From Callipepla californica brunnescens (lineage: Eukaryota; Chordata; Aves; Galliformes; Odontophoridae): 64,000 nucleotides of DNA. The stretch lies in NCBI GenBank assembly GCA_023055505.1, contig JALIRH010000013.1, positions 4,464,001 through 4,528,000 of the forward strand. Reading direction: 5' to 3'. A model generated the notes under the pieces. That model was not told where the DNA came from and made no database searches. It was given only the letters and a program-made list of their open reading frames with translations. Positions 35,551 through 47,440 of the stretch are shown here, piece by piece (positions within the stretch are counted from its first letter, which is position 1; every line of letters begins with the position of its first letter). Both the position numbers and the translations under genes were made by a program.

Positions 35551-37253
35551 CTTAGTGTCCATCTAAGCAGGAGCGTATTCTTAATTCTCTGTAGTTACTC
35601 CTGACCTCAAACTGAAGCTTTGTACTCCACCAACATCTCTACAGTTCATTTTGAAAACAAGGTAATAGGCATATTTTCACAGTTCTTTAAAACAGGGTTC
35701 CTTGCAGCTGTAATAAAACAGATCAGTAAGCTCAACAGAATAGGAATTGAGCAAATCCATATTGATGACACTGTCTTATTAATAAATTACCTTCTGTGAA
35801 CTTTCCATGAATTATTAAAGTAAATAAATCCTATTTTCAAGTATTATAGATACTAGATAATTTATAAATATGGGATCATTGAATTATAATTCAATCTGTT
35901 CCCCTGATCTCTCTGGATTTCCATTTCCAAATTGCTTTTAAAATGTTCATGCAGTATTATTGGCTATAGCTGTTTATATATGAATTGGAATTCTCCTACT
36001 TCAATGCACTGTTGTAAAGCCTGATACATACCTGATGCATTGCGAGTGCCATAAAAGGCTGCAGTTACTTATCTGGAATCCGTGATTTGCAATGAAATGG
36101 CTCTTTGCACCACTCTTTCTAACAGGACAAACACATGCCATTCTACACCAACAATGAGTTAGTTATTCCAGTCTCTTGCCCCTGGATAGGGAAAGCTAAC
36201 TCTACTTGAAAGAGACTGAAAAGGGAAAGGGAATGAAATGTGGATCTGTCTGTCAAGTACTCAAAAAACAGCTTCTACAGGCAAGCAACATTTCTTTATT
36301 CTCGAAGTTCACTTCTGCCCTCTAACAGCTGATGGCTCCCAGCAGTTCTCCTGCCATCAGATCTCTGGTAGAGATTCTCCAAGTGCTGTGATTAGGTGAC
36401 TTATGCAGCACTGTCCTAGCGTAAAACTGGGGGTGGCACAGCACTGAGCAATGTGTGGCAGCATGCTGACGACCAGGTGGTGTTGCTTGAACTCTGGCAA
36501 ATGCTTGAAGCTCTCCATTTCAACTTATTCAGACTGCCTGCATACATGCAGAGATTCATTGGGCAGATTCAGTGTGGGAACTGCAGGTTTTGTACGTTCT
36601 AGTAATGGAAACTAAGAGCCTAAGTGAGTGCCATGGGCCTGGATCTATGCAGCTGAAAGCTCTGCTGACATTGGAGTGTAGGATAACAAATCCCTCCAAG
36701 GGGGTTCTGGAAACGTCAGGGAGAGTAAACTCCTGACATCTAGATGGACTCCAGTTGCTGGTCCTTTCCTTCTTGACCTTATAAGGAACAAGCAACTCTG
36801 CTATTGAAATAACTGGTATAATTATCCTGAAATTTGTTGTTAGTTGAAAATAAAATATACAACCTTAAATGATGGAGTAGAAAATACAGAAGCTCTCCAG
36901 CTTGTAAGCCTACGGAGAGCTTAATGGAAAATACTGTGCACTGGAATGATCTATTTTTATTCTAGCAAACAATTTCTCTCTCTTCTGCCTGCTGTGTTTC
37001 AGATACAAATCAAAATAAATCTGCAGTAATTAAATTAAGAGCTTACACATGCTGGTTTCATTTGTTTTCATAAAGGTTTTTCCACATTTGATACCTCTTT
37101 AGATTTTTCAGCTGTATTTAACATGTGTACCATGAAGGACAGTACTGCCAAGGCAATGTTAGGTTACAACAGTTCACCCTACCCTATCTACACACTCCCT
37201 GTCCCGTTGTACCTATTATTTCAAGTAGTGAGCTGCTTGAATTAAAATTAAAC

Positions 37254-37272
37254 ATATATATATATATATATT
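37254..37272. repeat. (AT)n microsatellite
   Basis: About nine AT units, followed by a T run. Confidence 0.9.
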
Positions 37273-39353
37273 ATTTTTTTTTTAAAAAAGCACTAAACCC
37301 ACAGTATTGAGAGATTACAGCAACTGTAGTTTTAAAACTTGGAAGAATGTCTAACAAGGATTAGGATGAAATCAGTCTACTAAAATAGTTTTTCCTATAT
37401 CTATGGAGGTAGAACTCCATTACATCATGTCAGTGTAGAGCTACATAACAGTTACTATCCAAGAGAATCTCCAAATAAGTTTTCTGGGAATGGAGGGAAG
37501 ACTTGCAGTAGAGTTTGATGCATCCATAGAGAAATGATAAGAATATTAATTCTGAAATTATGTATTTTTTCCTTAGCTGCAAACAGAATCAAGTTATCAG
37601 TAAAATATATTAATCTGTTCTGTACGGTCTTAAGTAAAATTAAATTTGGACAGCAGCTATTTAGAGATCACATACTGTCAAGGAAAAAAGAAAACACCAT
37701 AGTGCTCTGCTTCACTGACACAATTCTATAGTACAATGAGGCTCAGATGTGCACAAACACTCAGCATATTTCAGCAGAAGACCTTGAAACTACCACCTTG
37801 CTGCAGGCCTGTGCAGGACTACACCAGTGTTAAGAGGGACCTTTGAGCTCTCATGCCTAAAACGATTTGAATTTCTCTACTGATATGATATTTCTACCTT
37901 GCTGCTCACTGACAGCTTAAGAGAAGGACAATTTATGGCTGATTTCCTATTAAGCAAGGCAGCATTCAACCCCAGTTGCATTTAAATAGACTGAGGACCT
38001 ACCATTTGGTGCCTTGGGCTTCACTTGCACTGGAAAATATTAACCAGTTGAACAATAGAAAGAACAGGATGTGAACACTTTTGTGGGAGTCTAACTAAGA
38101 TGTGCCAGGCAGAAGACATTATATATTTAATCATTTATTACCTTTCTGATGCCAGCAAAATATATCAGAGAAGGTACTCACATGATCCTTCTAATATTAG
38201 TAAGAAAACATACAGTTATATTTATAGATATACTAAATATCTATCATCTTTATCTATTCCAAACATCTTTTTTTTTTTTTTTCCTGCAAAATTATGGTCT
38301 ATGGGCAAGAAAACAAAAATATATTAATTCTGTTAGGGACTCTAGTCTTTGGTCAGTATTGATGTATTCTGAATTACTCATTTTATCTTTCTTGCTACTG
38401 ATTGACTGGTTTGTAAAACACATTAAAAGAAGTTAGAAACATATCTACCACATATGAGCATTTGCTAGACCAAACTCAGATAGATGATTAAGTTAATACA
38501 TCAGTGATTTATAAAATGAGACTTTAAAGATTGTAAAATAATTTGAATTGCATAAGGATATATTTTTCTTAAAGGACAGAACTCTGGAAGATTGCAAGTA
38601 ACCGTCTCCATGGAGAAACTGCACTGCTGGAATTCTATAGCAACTTTTTTTCATGTTCACAATTAAAGAAGTAATGACATTTCTCTGCTTGATAGTTCAA
38701 GTTCTCTCCAAGAAATGTTCTAATTCTGTTTTCCTTGTTTTGTTGTTGTAAGTGAAAAAAAAGGTGGATGTGAGAACATGATTCGAAAGGTAAGGTATAG
38801 CATGTGCAGACAACATGAAAAATGTTAACCTTTGCATTATAGATTGATGTTGACACGAAAAAGATTTTGTTTCACAGAAGAATATGGGATTCAGTGTATA
38901 CTTGTATATACACTTTGCTACCTCAAACTCACACCAACATTACATATATATACTTTGGAATCACTGTGACATACCACTAGTACACTTGTGGCCTCTGAAG
39001 GTGGAATGAGGTTCCAATGAGACAAGTTAACAAGACACAAGCATCATGATTTGACACTTTCTGAAAATGGATAATTCAGTAGTTCCTATTTCACAGTAGG
39101 CCGTCTTGACAGGGAGCAATAAATACAGATTACGTCTACATTAATATACAAAAATCACTCAAAAATTTGAATAAATACAGAATTTTTGTAAATTCACAAT
39201 CGTTTGTCTAGGTTTTCTATAGTACAGAACAGACACTGAACACAGTCATTCTAAGTCTCCAGACATTCACAAAGAAGTTTCAATGAACTTACATTTCCTC
39301 TCCTGTTAGAACCTTTGTTTCCTATTGATTCTCCAGATTTCTTTAAAATTTAG

Positions 39354-39523
39354 ATCAAGTTAATACAAAGATTCATACAGACCAGAGCCCTGACCAACGA
39401 ATCAAAGCTCTCACGATAAGAAAACTCCAGTCCTGGGAAACTGCAGTTCATGAGTATTTTGGGGATCAAAGTTACATGGACTTCACAGATGGTCTACAGG
39501 AAACAGAGCCCAGCACTTGGAAG
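39354..39523 (+). CDS. probable internal exon of unidentified spliced gene
   Basis: The best single exon in the window. The acceptor is TTTAAAATTTAG (an in-frame alternative AG ends at 39380) and the donor is AAG|GTAAGT. Of 170 bases, 56 codons are open in phase 1>0, while the other frames contain stops. The peptide includes IKALTIRKLQSWETAVHEYF and then GDQSYMDFTDGLQETEPSTW, with strongly coding-like composition. The first half looks helical and basic, and the end acidic. Entry phase 1 matches the exon ending at 22604 and exit phase 0 matches the exon at 44336. I do not recognise the family. A protein search with this exon would be the quickest identification. Confidence 0.7.
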
Positions 39524-40250
39524 GTAAGTTTCTACTGCCATAGTGCAGCTACTACCCATTTTTATCTCAGTTTGCAAGTTTATAGGACTGAAAGCTCAGG
39601 AGCTTACTGTAACACTTTATTAACATTAGTAAATTGCTTTCACAATCTAAAATGAAAGTAAAAAGGACAGTATTGTTGCAAAGTGTTTTTCACTGATTTC
39701 TTTGTGATTTCCAGCAGTCTCCTATTTCACTATAACATTATTATTAGAGAATCTGTGATAAGAGAACCAGTAGAAATGAATGCTTAAGATCCTCAAAGTG
39801 AACTATCCACTATGTGGAGGAGAACCCTCAAGCATTTCAAACAGTACTATATCTAAAATAGAAAGTGCAAGGTATGCTTTATCTTTTATAGCCTGCAAAT
39901 CCAAATGCATCTTGAAAATATGAATACCTTGAAGACACATTACAGAAATTATCCAGGAAACCAGTTTTCATCCTTAAGGCATGTAACACTACCGAGGCTT
40001 GGCAAAAGCTGGGAACTGTGCATGGACATATACTGTATGTTCTTACAGACTTCACAGCAGAAACCTTCCCTGAATCTACAAGCTAACAGGAATTAATAAA
40101 CTAGCAATGTAAGAAACAGTTTATAAAAGTGATATCTAATCACATACTTAGTATATGTAATAACAGAGATAAATCAAATTCTTTCATCCATGGTATAAGG
40201 ATTGCTACTATTCAATAAAAACAATAGCTGTCCCATAAGTAAAATGAATA

Positions 40251-40310
40251 TGGTTTTGTTTGGTTTTGTGGGGTTTTTTTTTGTTTGTTTGGTTGGTTGG
40301 TTTTTTGCTT
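40251..40310. repeat. GTTT/GGTT low-complexity patch
   Basis: Irregular tandem TGGTTTTG, TTTG and GGTTGGTT units. Confidence 0.85.
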
Positions 40311-42940
40311 TTTACAGTTGAAACTGCAAATATAATAAGCCATAAAACACTATGCCTGGCAACCATACATACAATAATGCTCTTTGGTCTTAAACACAAA
40401 AGCTATAACCTGAAAAGAAACGTTCCTAGCACTGCGAGATTGATCCCCTAGTTTTGATATCAAATATCGGCATCACATAAAGAAATAGGAAACCTACCAC
40501 AGGAAAGATGTTCACAGCACAGAGGCAGGAAGGTAGTTTGATTTCCAGAGCAGAACCCCAGGACAATTCCCTGCATTCACAGATTTTTTCCTTTGTGGAT
40601 TTTCCCGTCTATAAGTGGCACAGGTTCTGACTAAAACACTTCTCTAAGCTTGGCACATTAATTAGGTCTCTTTCTTTTGTAGACTGTCTTAGAGGAGCTT
40701 ACTAAGCAGCCTTCCCTTAGGGCATTTTTAAAAATCCTTTTTCTCAGCACAGCCATGTTTTTTCACTACTATGTCAGGAACTTAATTTTCTTTCAAAACT
40801 CTCTTCCCATTATCAAAAGTCATTGGGTAAAAAAAATTCATGTCATTAAGATCAGAAGTTATCAGGGATAGAAACACAGACACCCCACTCATAAATACGT
40901 ATTATTGTGATCAGGTAAATCTAGAGACTACAACAAAACCTTGACCATTTTCTGTATCAATGGGGATGCCAACTGAACTGCATACACAGTCAGCATGTTT
41001 TTCATTTCAGATGGCAATTCATTGTACAGTCTTTTAAAAACACCATCCGCGCATCATCTCAAAGTATTTACTTTGTTAGTGTACTTCACTAGCAGGGTTT
41101 TGTAGAAGCATGAAGGTTTTAAAGGTGGAAAAGTTAGGGCTTTAAGCAACAAAATACCAGAAAATCTTTAAGGGACTAGATATCTAGCAGATATCTGCTG
41201 AAAGAATAGCTTTAAAATGTAATTATAAGGCACTGAAAGGTAATTAAGAGCTATAGATGGATCTCGTATGCTTTTTTCAAATCCCATCATGAATTGTTAA
41301 TATAAAGTTTGAGGGGTTTTTAAGTTTTTTTTTTGTTTTTTGAAAATCAGCCTTGTTTAGAATTAGTTCTCTGTAAGCCTTTCATTCCTTCCATACACAA
41401 TGCTAAAATGTCATTTTTTATTTAATTATACAAATGTATTTATCCTCCTATCTTTTGCTGTCTTGAAGACCAATAAAATGAGATCTGTTTTGTAACTGCT
41501 CAATAAATGGACAATTCAGTCAAACTCAGAAAGATCAAATATCAGTCAGAATGATTTCCTGTGACAGTCCCCACCTTTTAGCAGAAATGATGTCCCAGAT
41601 GGGCAAGATAGAAGACAACAGCAATGTAAGACACAGCCACAGCAAGATGGGATTCAGAAACCACAAGATTATCTGGGAAATCTCTGAAGATTTAAACACC
41701 ACACATAGAACAATCTTCATATGTAAGAGAAGTTCCTGACAGCAATTGTATAGAAAATATTTTAGGAATGCTCAAAACAATAATATATATTATCAGTTCT
41801 ATCTGGAGGTACAAATCTCTCTGTGATACAAGTTTTAAAAATATACCTATTAAAACCAGTTCTACTTATGGCTGATCTCACACCCTGATGATGCCACATG
41901 AGATTTCTTTTCAATCTACATAGTGATATCCTTCATGCAGCTAAAAAAATCAAAATTATAAACAGTATTCTTGACTCTATATAAGATATATATTCCACAG
42001 TCCTGAAAGAAATCTATGACATTGTATATGGAAAAGCAGAGAAGACAAAAGGCTTTCTAGTCTGCTGGCTTTCATATGAGGAGATTGAATGCCCATCAAG
42101 CCTGGTCTGTACCAACTAGTATTAGTTCAAACGTGACCCATGGCAGAAATTTGAGAATGCAGAATGGAGAAGGGAATGGGAAAAAATGAGAATGAGATTC
42201 GAATATTCTCATGTGTTGAATGTCAGCAGTGACTACAAAGACTGCCACTGCAGGCTATATTTTTCACACTAAAAAAAAACCTCATGGTTTTTCAAACCAC
42301 ATTTCCCTTACCTGTTTATCCCATCACAGCTAAATCACTGTACTACTCCTCTGTGTCACCTGTAGTTCTACCTGCCTTATTGGATATTACTGCAATCCTA
42401 TGTGACATAAAAGACACTTCCACGTATTTCAGAAAGATCCATTATCAACAACAAAGGGAATCACAGCTCTAGTTGCAAGAATGTGGGAGCCTTAATGCAG
42501 CACCCAATATCTCACTATACATATTTGGAGAACATAAATCTAGACTGACTCTAAACTAAATTTGAAATAACTCCAGAAATGTAAATCACATTCATAAGTT
42601 CAGCATCGAGATTTCAAACTATCTTTTAAAGGTCTCCACAGTACAGTGAGGTTCATTTAGCAATTCCAGAGCTGTTATTCCTATTTGTCATTTGTATCCT
42701 GCGGCTAAATCTACAGTAAACCTCTCATACAATCCACCCAACCTGGTGTACGCAAGAATATAATGGTATTAACAGAGTCTTAGTATTAAGATGCTTCACA
42801 TGAACACATTTAGTTCTCAACGAAATTTTTTAATGTCATTGATCCTCGATTTTTTTTAAAGCTACTTTCCATTCCTTGACAGATGTGCTATGCTGCATTT
42901 CATTACTTTCTCTCCTTACCTCGTTCTTCTTTTGTTTTAG

Positions 42941-42970
42941 ATAAGTGATGAGGCTTTCGGAAAAGATTAA
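42941..42970 (+). CDS. possible alternative terminal exon
   Basis: Preceded by one of the strongest acceptors in the window, a ~30-base C/T run ending TTTTAG. In phase 0, which is the exit phase of the exon at 39523, it reads ISDEAFGKD then stop. The other frames stop at once. An ATTAAA lies about 70 bases further on and an AATAAA near 43166. It may be a shorter C terminus of the same gene or a decoy acceptor. Confidence 0.2.
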   Translation: MSDEAFGKD

Positions 42971-43784
42971 GCACTAGCAGGCAAAGCAATGGCCCAAACA
43001 CCGTTTTAATTGAAACTTCAAATCCTGTGGAAAAAATAAGAAATTAAACCATTAATAATTCAACTTTACTAGCAGAGTGAGTTCATGTATTCTGTTGTAG
43101 GCAGCTTTTAACAGATTTCTTCATATTTGAATGCAACATGCATAAATTTATTTGACAAATCAAATTAGAAATAAAATAATTACCTCAGTATTTCAGTGAG
43201 GTATGGACAGTTGCTTAGAAGTGCTATTGTGACTACCTCTCATCTAGAGACGTAGCCCACTGATTACTAGTACTATGCCAATTTACCTAAGCTTTGACTC
43301 CAAAAGCCTTTGTTCTGTAAAAATCTTGCCATTACTATATAACATTCCTAGTACTATTTTCTTATGCTGCTGTAACATACTCTTTGCCCCACGAATGCTT
43401 GACAGAGTGCAATCATTATATGGCAAAATGACTCAAATGCAACCAAGACATAACGCTAAACAATTCAAGCTCCAAGACAAAAGGTAGTGAAAGATATTTC
43501 ATTTCTGCTGAGATGGCCAAAGACTCTAAACATAAATAACTTTGTAAAAGTAAACCATAAAAGCAATATTTTTAGAGAGTCAGAGGTTATGCACTGCAGT
43601 ACTGGGCAAGCAGCAACCAAATAGTCAACAAATCAAAACAACTCATCATATGAATAACTTGGTTATTTCTGCAAATAAGACATTCTTGCATTAATAATTT
43701 TTTCTTAGGGATACACTACAAAAAATCCCAGATGTATCACAGAACACCTTTAAACATTTTATGAAAATTTCTGTTTCAAAAGAT

Positions 43785-43865
43785 CATGGGCCAGATTCTT
43801 ACACATAGTAACTGCAACTGATGGAATTATTTCAGTGGACCAGCAGTAATTTGTAGAAGTAGCTA
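43785..43865. repeat. possible ancient amniote repeat relic
   Basis: GGGCCAGATTCTTACACATAG followed by GAATTATTTCAGTGGACCAG resembles decayed amniote repeats that start GGGCCAGATTCT and carry a CAATGGAGTT-type centre. Too diverged to assign firmly. Confidence 0.3.
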
Positions 43866-44335
43866 ATCAGGACAAAAGAGATGGCATTTTCTAGGTTCTC
43901 AAAGGCATACCAAGGGAGGAGGCTGCTTCATTTTCTTCATTTGGCTGTTATGAACAGTAAGTGTATGTAAACTCGGGATTAAAAAAAACCTTATGTGCCA
44001 TGACCTCAGTCACATCAGACCACTGAAATCTAAAAGACATTTTTTAATAGGCAACTCGTTATCATTGTTTGTGTCCAATTGCATATACTGCTGTTATTCA
44101 GTGCAGTACACCTATCTAAAGCCTATACAGGCATCAGTGTTTGTGCTGCTGTGTGATCATATGCTTCCAGGAGCTCATTTCATAATGATAGTTTGGATGA
44201 ATAGTGTACCTATTTGTTATTATTTGTTAATTGAGGCCTGCAGGCAGCCAGAGGGGTTTTAAAGTCTAAATTGATGCTTACAACTGGAGGGGGTGGCAAT
44301 TTTTATTTTTATTTTTATTAAGCTTTCTTTTCTAG

Positions 44336-44420
44336 AGAACAGATTTGCTGAAACATTTCTATAAACAATCCACTGAGAGCATTTCTTCAGACACAGAAGG
44401 AATATCTGGTCAAATTGAAG
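44336..44420 (+). CDS. probable internal exon of unidentified spliced gene
   Basis: 85 bases lie between a strong acceptor (AAGCTTTCTTTTCTAG) and a consensus donor AAG|GTAAGA. Only phase 0 is open. It reads RTDLLKHFYKQSTESISSDT followed by EGISGQIE and one extra base. Entry phase 0 matches the exon at 39523 and exit phase 1 suits the proposed terminal exons at 53467 or 44912. The Ser/Thr/Asp/Glu-rich stretch suggests an exposed, disordered linker close to the C terminus. No known domain. Confidence 0.6.
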
Positions 44421-44911
44421 GTAAGAGAAATGGAAAGCCACCGTTCAAATTTCTTGTCAGACCAAGAGAAACCTTATAAATAACATTCTTCTTTCTGAAT
44501 TCTACCCAGAACCTGACTCCACGTAAGTGTAAACAAAAGCAACCTGTCACATTACCTAATCTACAGCAGTCTAGTGTTTCACAAAATTGATTAGCCAAAG
44601 GCAACGCAGTGCAGATGTGACAGTCTACCCAGAAAGCTGCTTGGGATTCAAAAGCAGCTGCAGTTAGGTTCCATGAGAACAGCACCTGCGAGGACAAGAC
44701 TAGATACCTCCCTTTATGTCCTCCCAGAAATCAGAAGCAGACAACAATGCAGGTGCAACAAAGAGGTTGTGCAGAAGCCAGTGTAGACCAAGCACAGCTG
44801 AAGAATGGTTAAGCAAATCTGAGCATAGTCACTCATGTTAGTCTCTGTGTTATGCTCTACAGTATTCTGGTCATTCCTAGGTTATCAAGATCTTTTCAAC
44901 TGCTGAAGTAG
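44421..44911. other. short stretch with competing splice signals
   Basis: A 13-base stretch at 44509-44521 has both a good acceptor (TTCTACCCAG) and a perfect donor (CAC|GTAAGT). As a micro-exon it would enter in phase 1 and leave in phase 2. Otherwise nothing recognisable. The overlapping minus ORF at 44410-44697 has no support. Confidence 0.3.
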
Positions 44912-45072
44912 GTCAACCTTTCCTCACCCTGCTTAACAATAAAGGAGAGATAGACGTTATCACTTCATTAGGGGCAAAGTCAGATGATACATGTACTACA
45001 CGAAAGCTGTCAAGAGCACTGGGAATGAATTTTAACCTGAACAGAAATGGAACCGAAGCAGAGGCAGCCTAG
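44912..45072 (+). CDS. alternative candidate terminal exon
   Basis: The frame containing QPFLTLLNNKGEIDVITSLG and further residues stays open to TAG at 45070-45072. With the AG at 44911 it would enter in phase 1 and join the exon ending at 44420. With the AG at 44880 it would be 63 codons in phase 0. An AATAAA lies at 45579-45584. The acceptor is weak compared with that at 53466, so I rank this second as the gene's 3' end. It may simply be a chance open frame. Confidence 0.25.
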
Positions 45073-46804
45073 ATCATCATGTTTATAGTAAGTCTTACTA
45101 CTCTTCACATAATTATATACTTGTAGATTTCTAATGTTCCATATGTAGTAAGCAACTGATGCTCCACACCAGCAATTTAGCCTTACACATTTTTAGAGGT
45201 TTATAAGACTGATATTTGTCCTTAAACTCGGAAAGAAGCTTGAGGAGGAAAGGAGGGTATTTCCCCCTGAAAACAACTTTTACTTCAAATATCACTTCTT
45301 CACTTACTTCTCCTTTGATAAACAATTTTAAATACAACTATTGGTCTTTTCTATGTACATTTCAAAAATGTCATGCAAACTGCAAGCCCTCTGAGCAGCT
45401 TTGCTCCTCTTTGCAAAAAGAAACATTAAAGCCAGTCATTCAATACCTATCTATTCAAGGGCATTATTAATGTTTCACAGGAGGCAATTTCAGAGCCTGG
45501 TGTATGAAACGAGATCCACATACTAAGTCTCTGCCTAATTTTTAAAATCTATTTATTTGCCTATGCAGCTATAAAAATAATAAACACAAAAACAACAACC
45601 ATCACAATAGCAATCATTACTGTTTTGTAACCGAGCCTGCCAGAAACAAAAAGGGACAATATCTTTGTTAGAGCAGTAAAGGAAGGACAGAGTGGCAGTT
45701 AGACTCCCTCTGGAAATGTGTGAGCTCCCAGGGCATTCAGGTTGTGCTGTATGAGACCAAAATATGCTCTGACTGTGATCTGTAAGGACAGAAATGGAAT
45801 GACAACAAAATAAAAAAAACTTTTGAAAGTTTTGCAAATATACTAATTGATGCTTCAGGCTTAGAAAATTCAATATAATGGCAAAGTAAAAAAGTAAAAA
45901 AAAACCTCCCGTTAGCCTCAAAATTAATTCACAGAATTATTTTAAAGTTAACTTGAAGAGAAGGAAACGAACTCCATCCGACTAACAAACTCAATATCTA
46001 TTTAGAGAAGAACTACATTTTGCTTGATTTACTACCAGCACATGCCAATCCGCTCTCATTTTACAGTTAAATTTTTCAGTATCAAATGAGGGTCACACTT
46101 TACTAAATTGTTGCATAATATATTATTACATTTCTTCTAAGTCTACCTTTCCACAATGAGTGTATGCTTTGATGGTATCAAGAAAAGAAACATCAGCATC
46201 TCGTCCACAGCACATGCTTGTATAAGAATATACACGAAAGAAGAGAGAGAACCTGACATGTCCTTGGGGTATGATTAAAAGCTCATAAAAGAAAACATTC
46301 CAAAAAAGGCAGCTCTGACTGTAACCACTGCTGGGGACAAGAGATCTTTCACCTAAGACATGTCAGTCATTCATAAGTACATAATCATAATAAAGTCAGA
46401 TTTTAAAAACCTGAAGATTTAGGTACAAACTCCGAGCCAGAGAGATGCCCTGGGTGACAAAAATGATAAACAGTTTAACTGTAGTTTCATTTTTCATGAT
46501 AATGGTGATCCAAACTTACCCGCTTCCTACTGATAAGACTAAATGATGAAAAAAAAAGTACTATTTGGGAAAAACAAAATGGAGGAGAAAATTTAGAACA
46601 TAATTCTTCAGTAGAGAAGAAATATTCTCTAGGCTCTTTTCAATGCTGCATTTTGGCCATCTTAATACAGTTGTGTTGTAAAAGTCTGAGTTCTTCAGAG
46701 CTACTGGGATTTGTAACATATATTGTATTTTAAATAATGCTGTCCTTTAAGTGGTTGTATTTTATTAAAGATATTGTTTCCTAAGCTTCAGAGCCTGTTC
46801 CACG
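45073..46804. other. AT-rich stretch, intron or downstream region
   Basis: No repeat family or exon recognised. An AATAAA at 45579-45584 is the only possible 3'-end signal noted. A minus-strand candidate exon near 46519-46560 has a good donor (CGG|GTAAGT) but no clear coding frame. The 122-codon minus ORF at 45553-45921 has biased, low-complexity composition. Confidence 0.45.
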
Positions 46805-47440
46805 TCTGTGAAGACTGAAAAAGACCTCTGAGATCATCCAGTCCAACCATCAAGCCATCCCCACAGTGCCATGCTTTATCTTTTCCTAGACACCTCCAGG
46901 GACAGTGAATACCACCATTCTGAGCACTCTGTTCCAATGCCTCACCACTCTTTCTGAGAAATTTTTCCTAATATCTAATCTGAACCTCCCCTGGCTCAAT
47001 TTGAGGCCATTACTTCTTGTCCTGACAGATATTACCGCAGCGAAGAAACCCCAGTTCACCGCAGCTTTCTTCCTCATCACTGTAGAGAGCGATAAGGTCT
47101 CCCCTGATTCTCCTCTTCTCCAGACTAAACAATTGCAATTCCCTCAGCCATTCCACATCAGGCTTGTGCTCCAGACCCCTCAGAGCTCTGCTGTCCTTCT
47201 CTGGACCTGCTCCAGGCATCAATGTCTTTCTTGTAGTGAGGGGTCCAAAACTGAGCACAATACCTGAGGTACAGCCTCACCAGTGCTGAGAGCAGGGTGA
47301 CAATCACTTTCTCAGTCCTCCTGACTGCACTATTTCTGATACACAAAATGCCATTGGCCTTCTCAGCTACCTGCTGGCCCACTGCTGGCTCTGTTCAGTT
47401 GGCTGTCAGCTAACACCCCCAGTCACTTTAGCAGAGCTCA
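46805..47440 (-). mobile_element. CR1 LINE, longest 3' fragment in the window
   Basis: Reads AAAGACCTCTGAGATCATCC then AGTCCAACCATCAAGCCATCC, the classic reverse-complemented CR1 3' region. It continues through CAATGCCTCACCACTCTTTC, TCTCCAGACTAAACAATTGC, GACCTGCTCCAGGCATCAATG, AGGTACAGCCTCACCAGTGC and GTTGGCTGTCAGCTAACACC. The first ~15 bases of the 3' tail are eroded. The left part is well preserved, so this is one of the younger copies here. The alignment by eye fades near 47440, though remnants could extend further. ORFs of 64-120 codons on both strands are shadows. Confidence 0.92.

Larger units (their letters stand above)
34741..39353. other. presumed intron, last part
   Basis: AT-rich. 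Contains an old palindromic repeat relic (35411-35550) and an (AT)n tract (37254-37272), both listed separately. A T run of about 16 lies at 38267-38282. No convincing exon. Confidence 0.45.
39524..44335. other. presumed intron
   Basis: AT-rich. Holds a GTTT/GGTT low-complexity patch at 40251-40310, a possible alternative terminal exon at 42941-42970 and an old repeat relic at 43785-43865. The overlapping opposite-strand ORFs at 40208-40451 are a product of the low-complexity patch. Confidence 0.5.

Noticed and set aside
45553..45921. 122-codon minus ORF, hydrophobic at one end
   Set aside because: Low-complexity A/T-rich origin (poly-F/Y stretches), with no splice or promoter context. Chance ORF.
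46905..47267. 120-codon + ORF and overlapping minus ORFs
   Set aside because: Entirely within the CR1 3' fragment, which is non-coding in this part.
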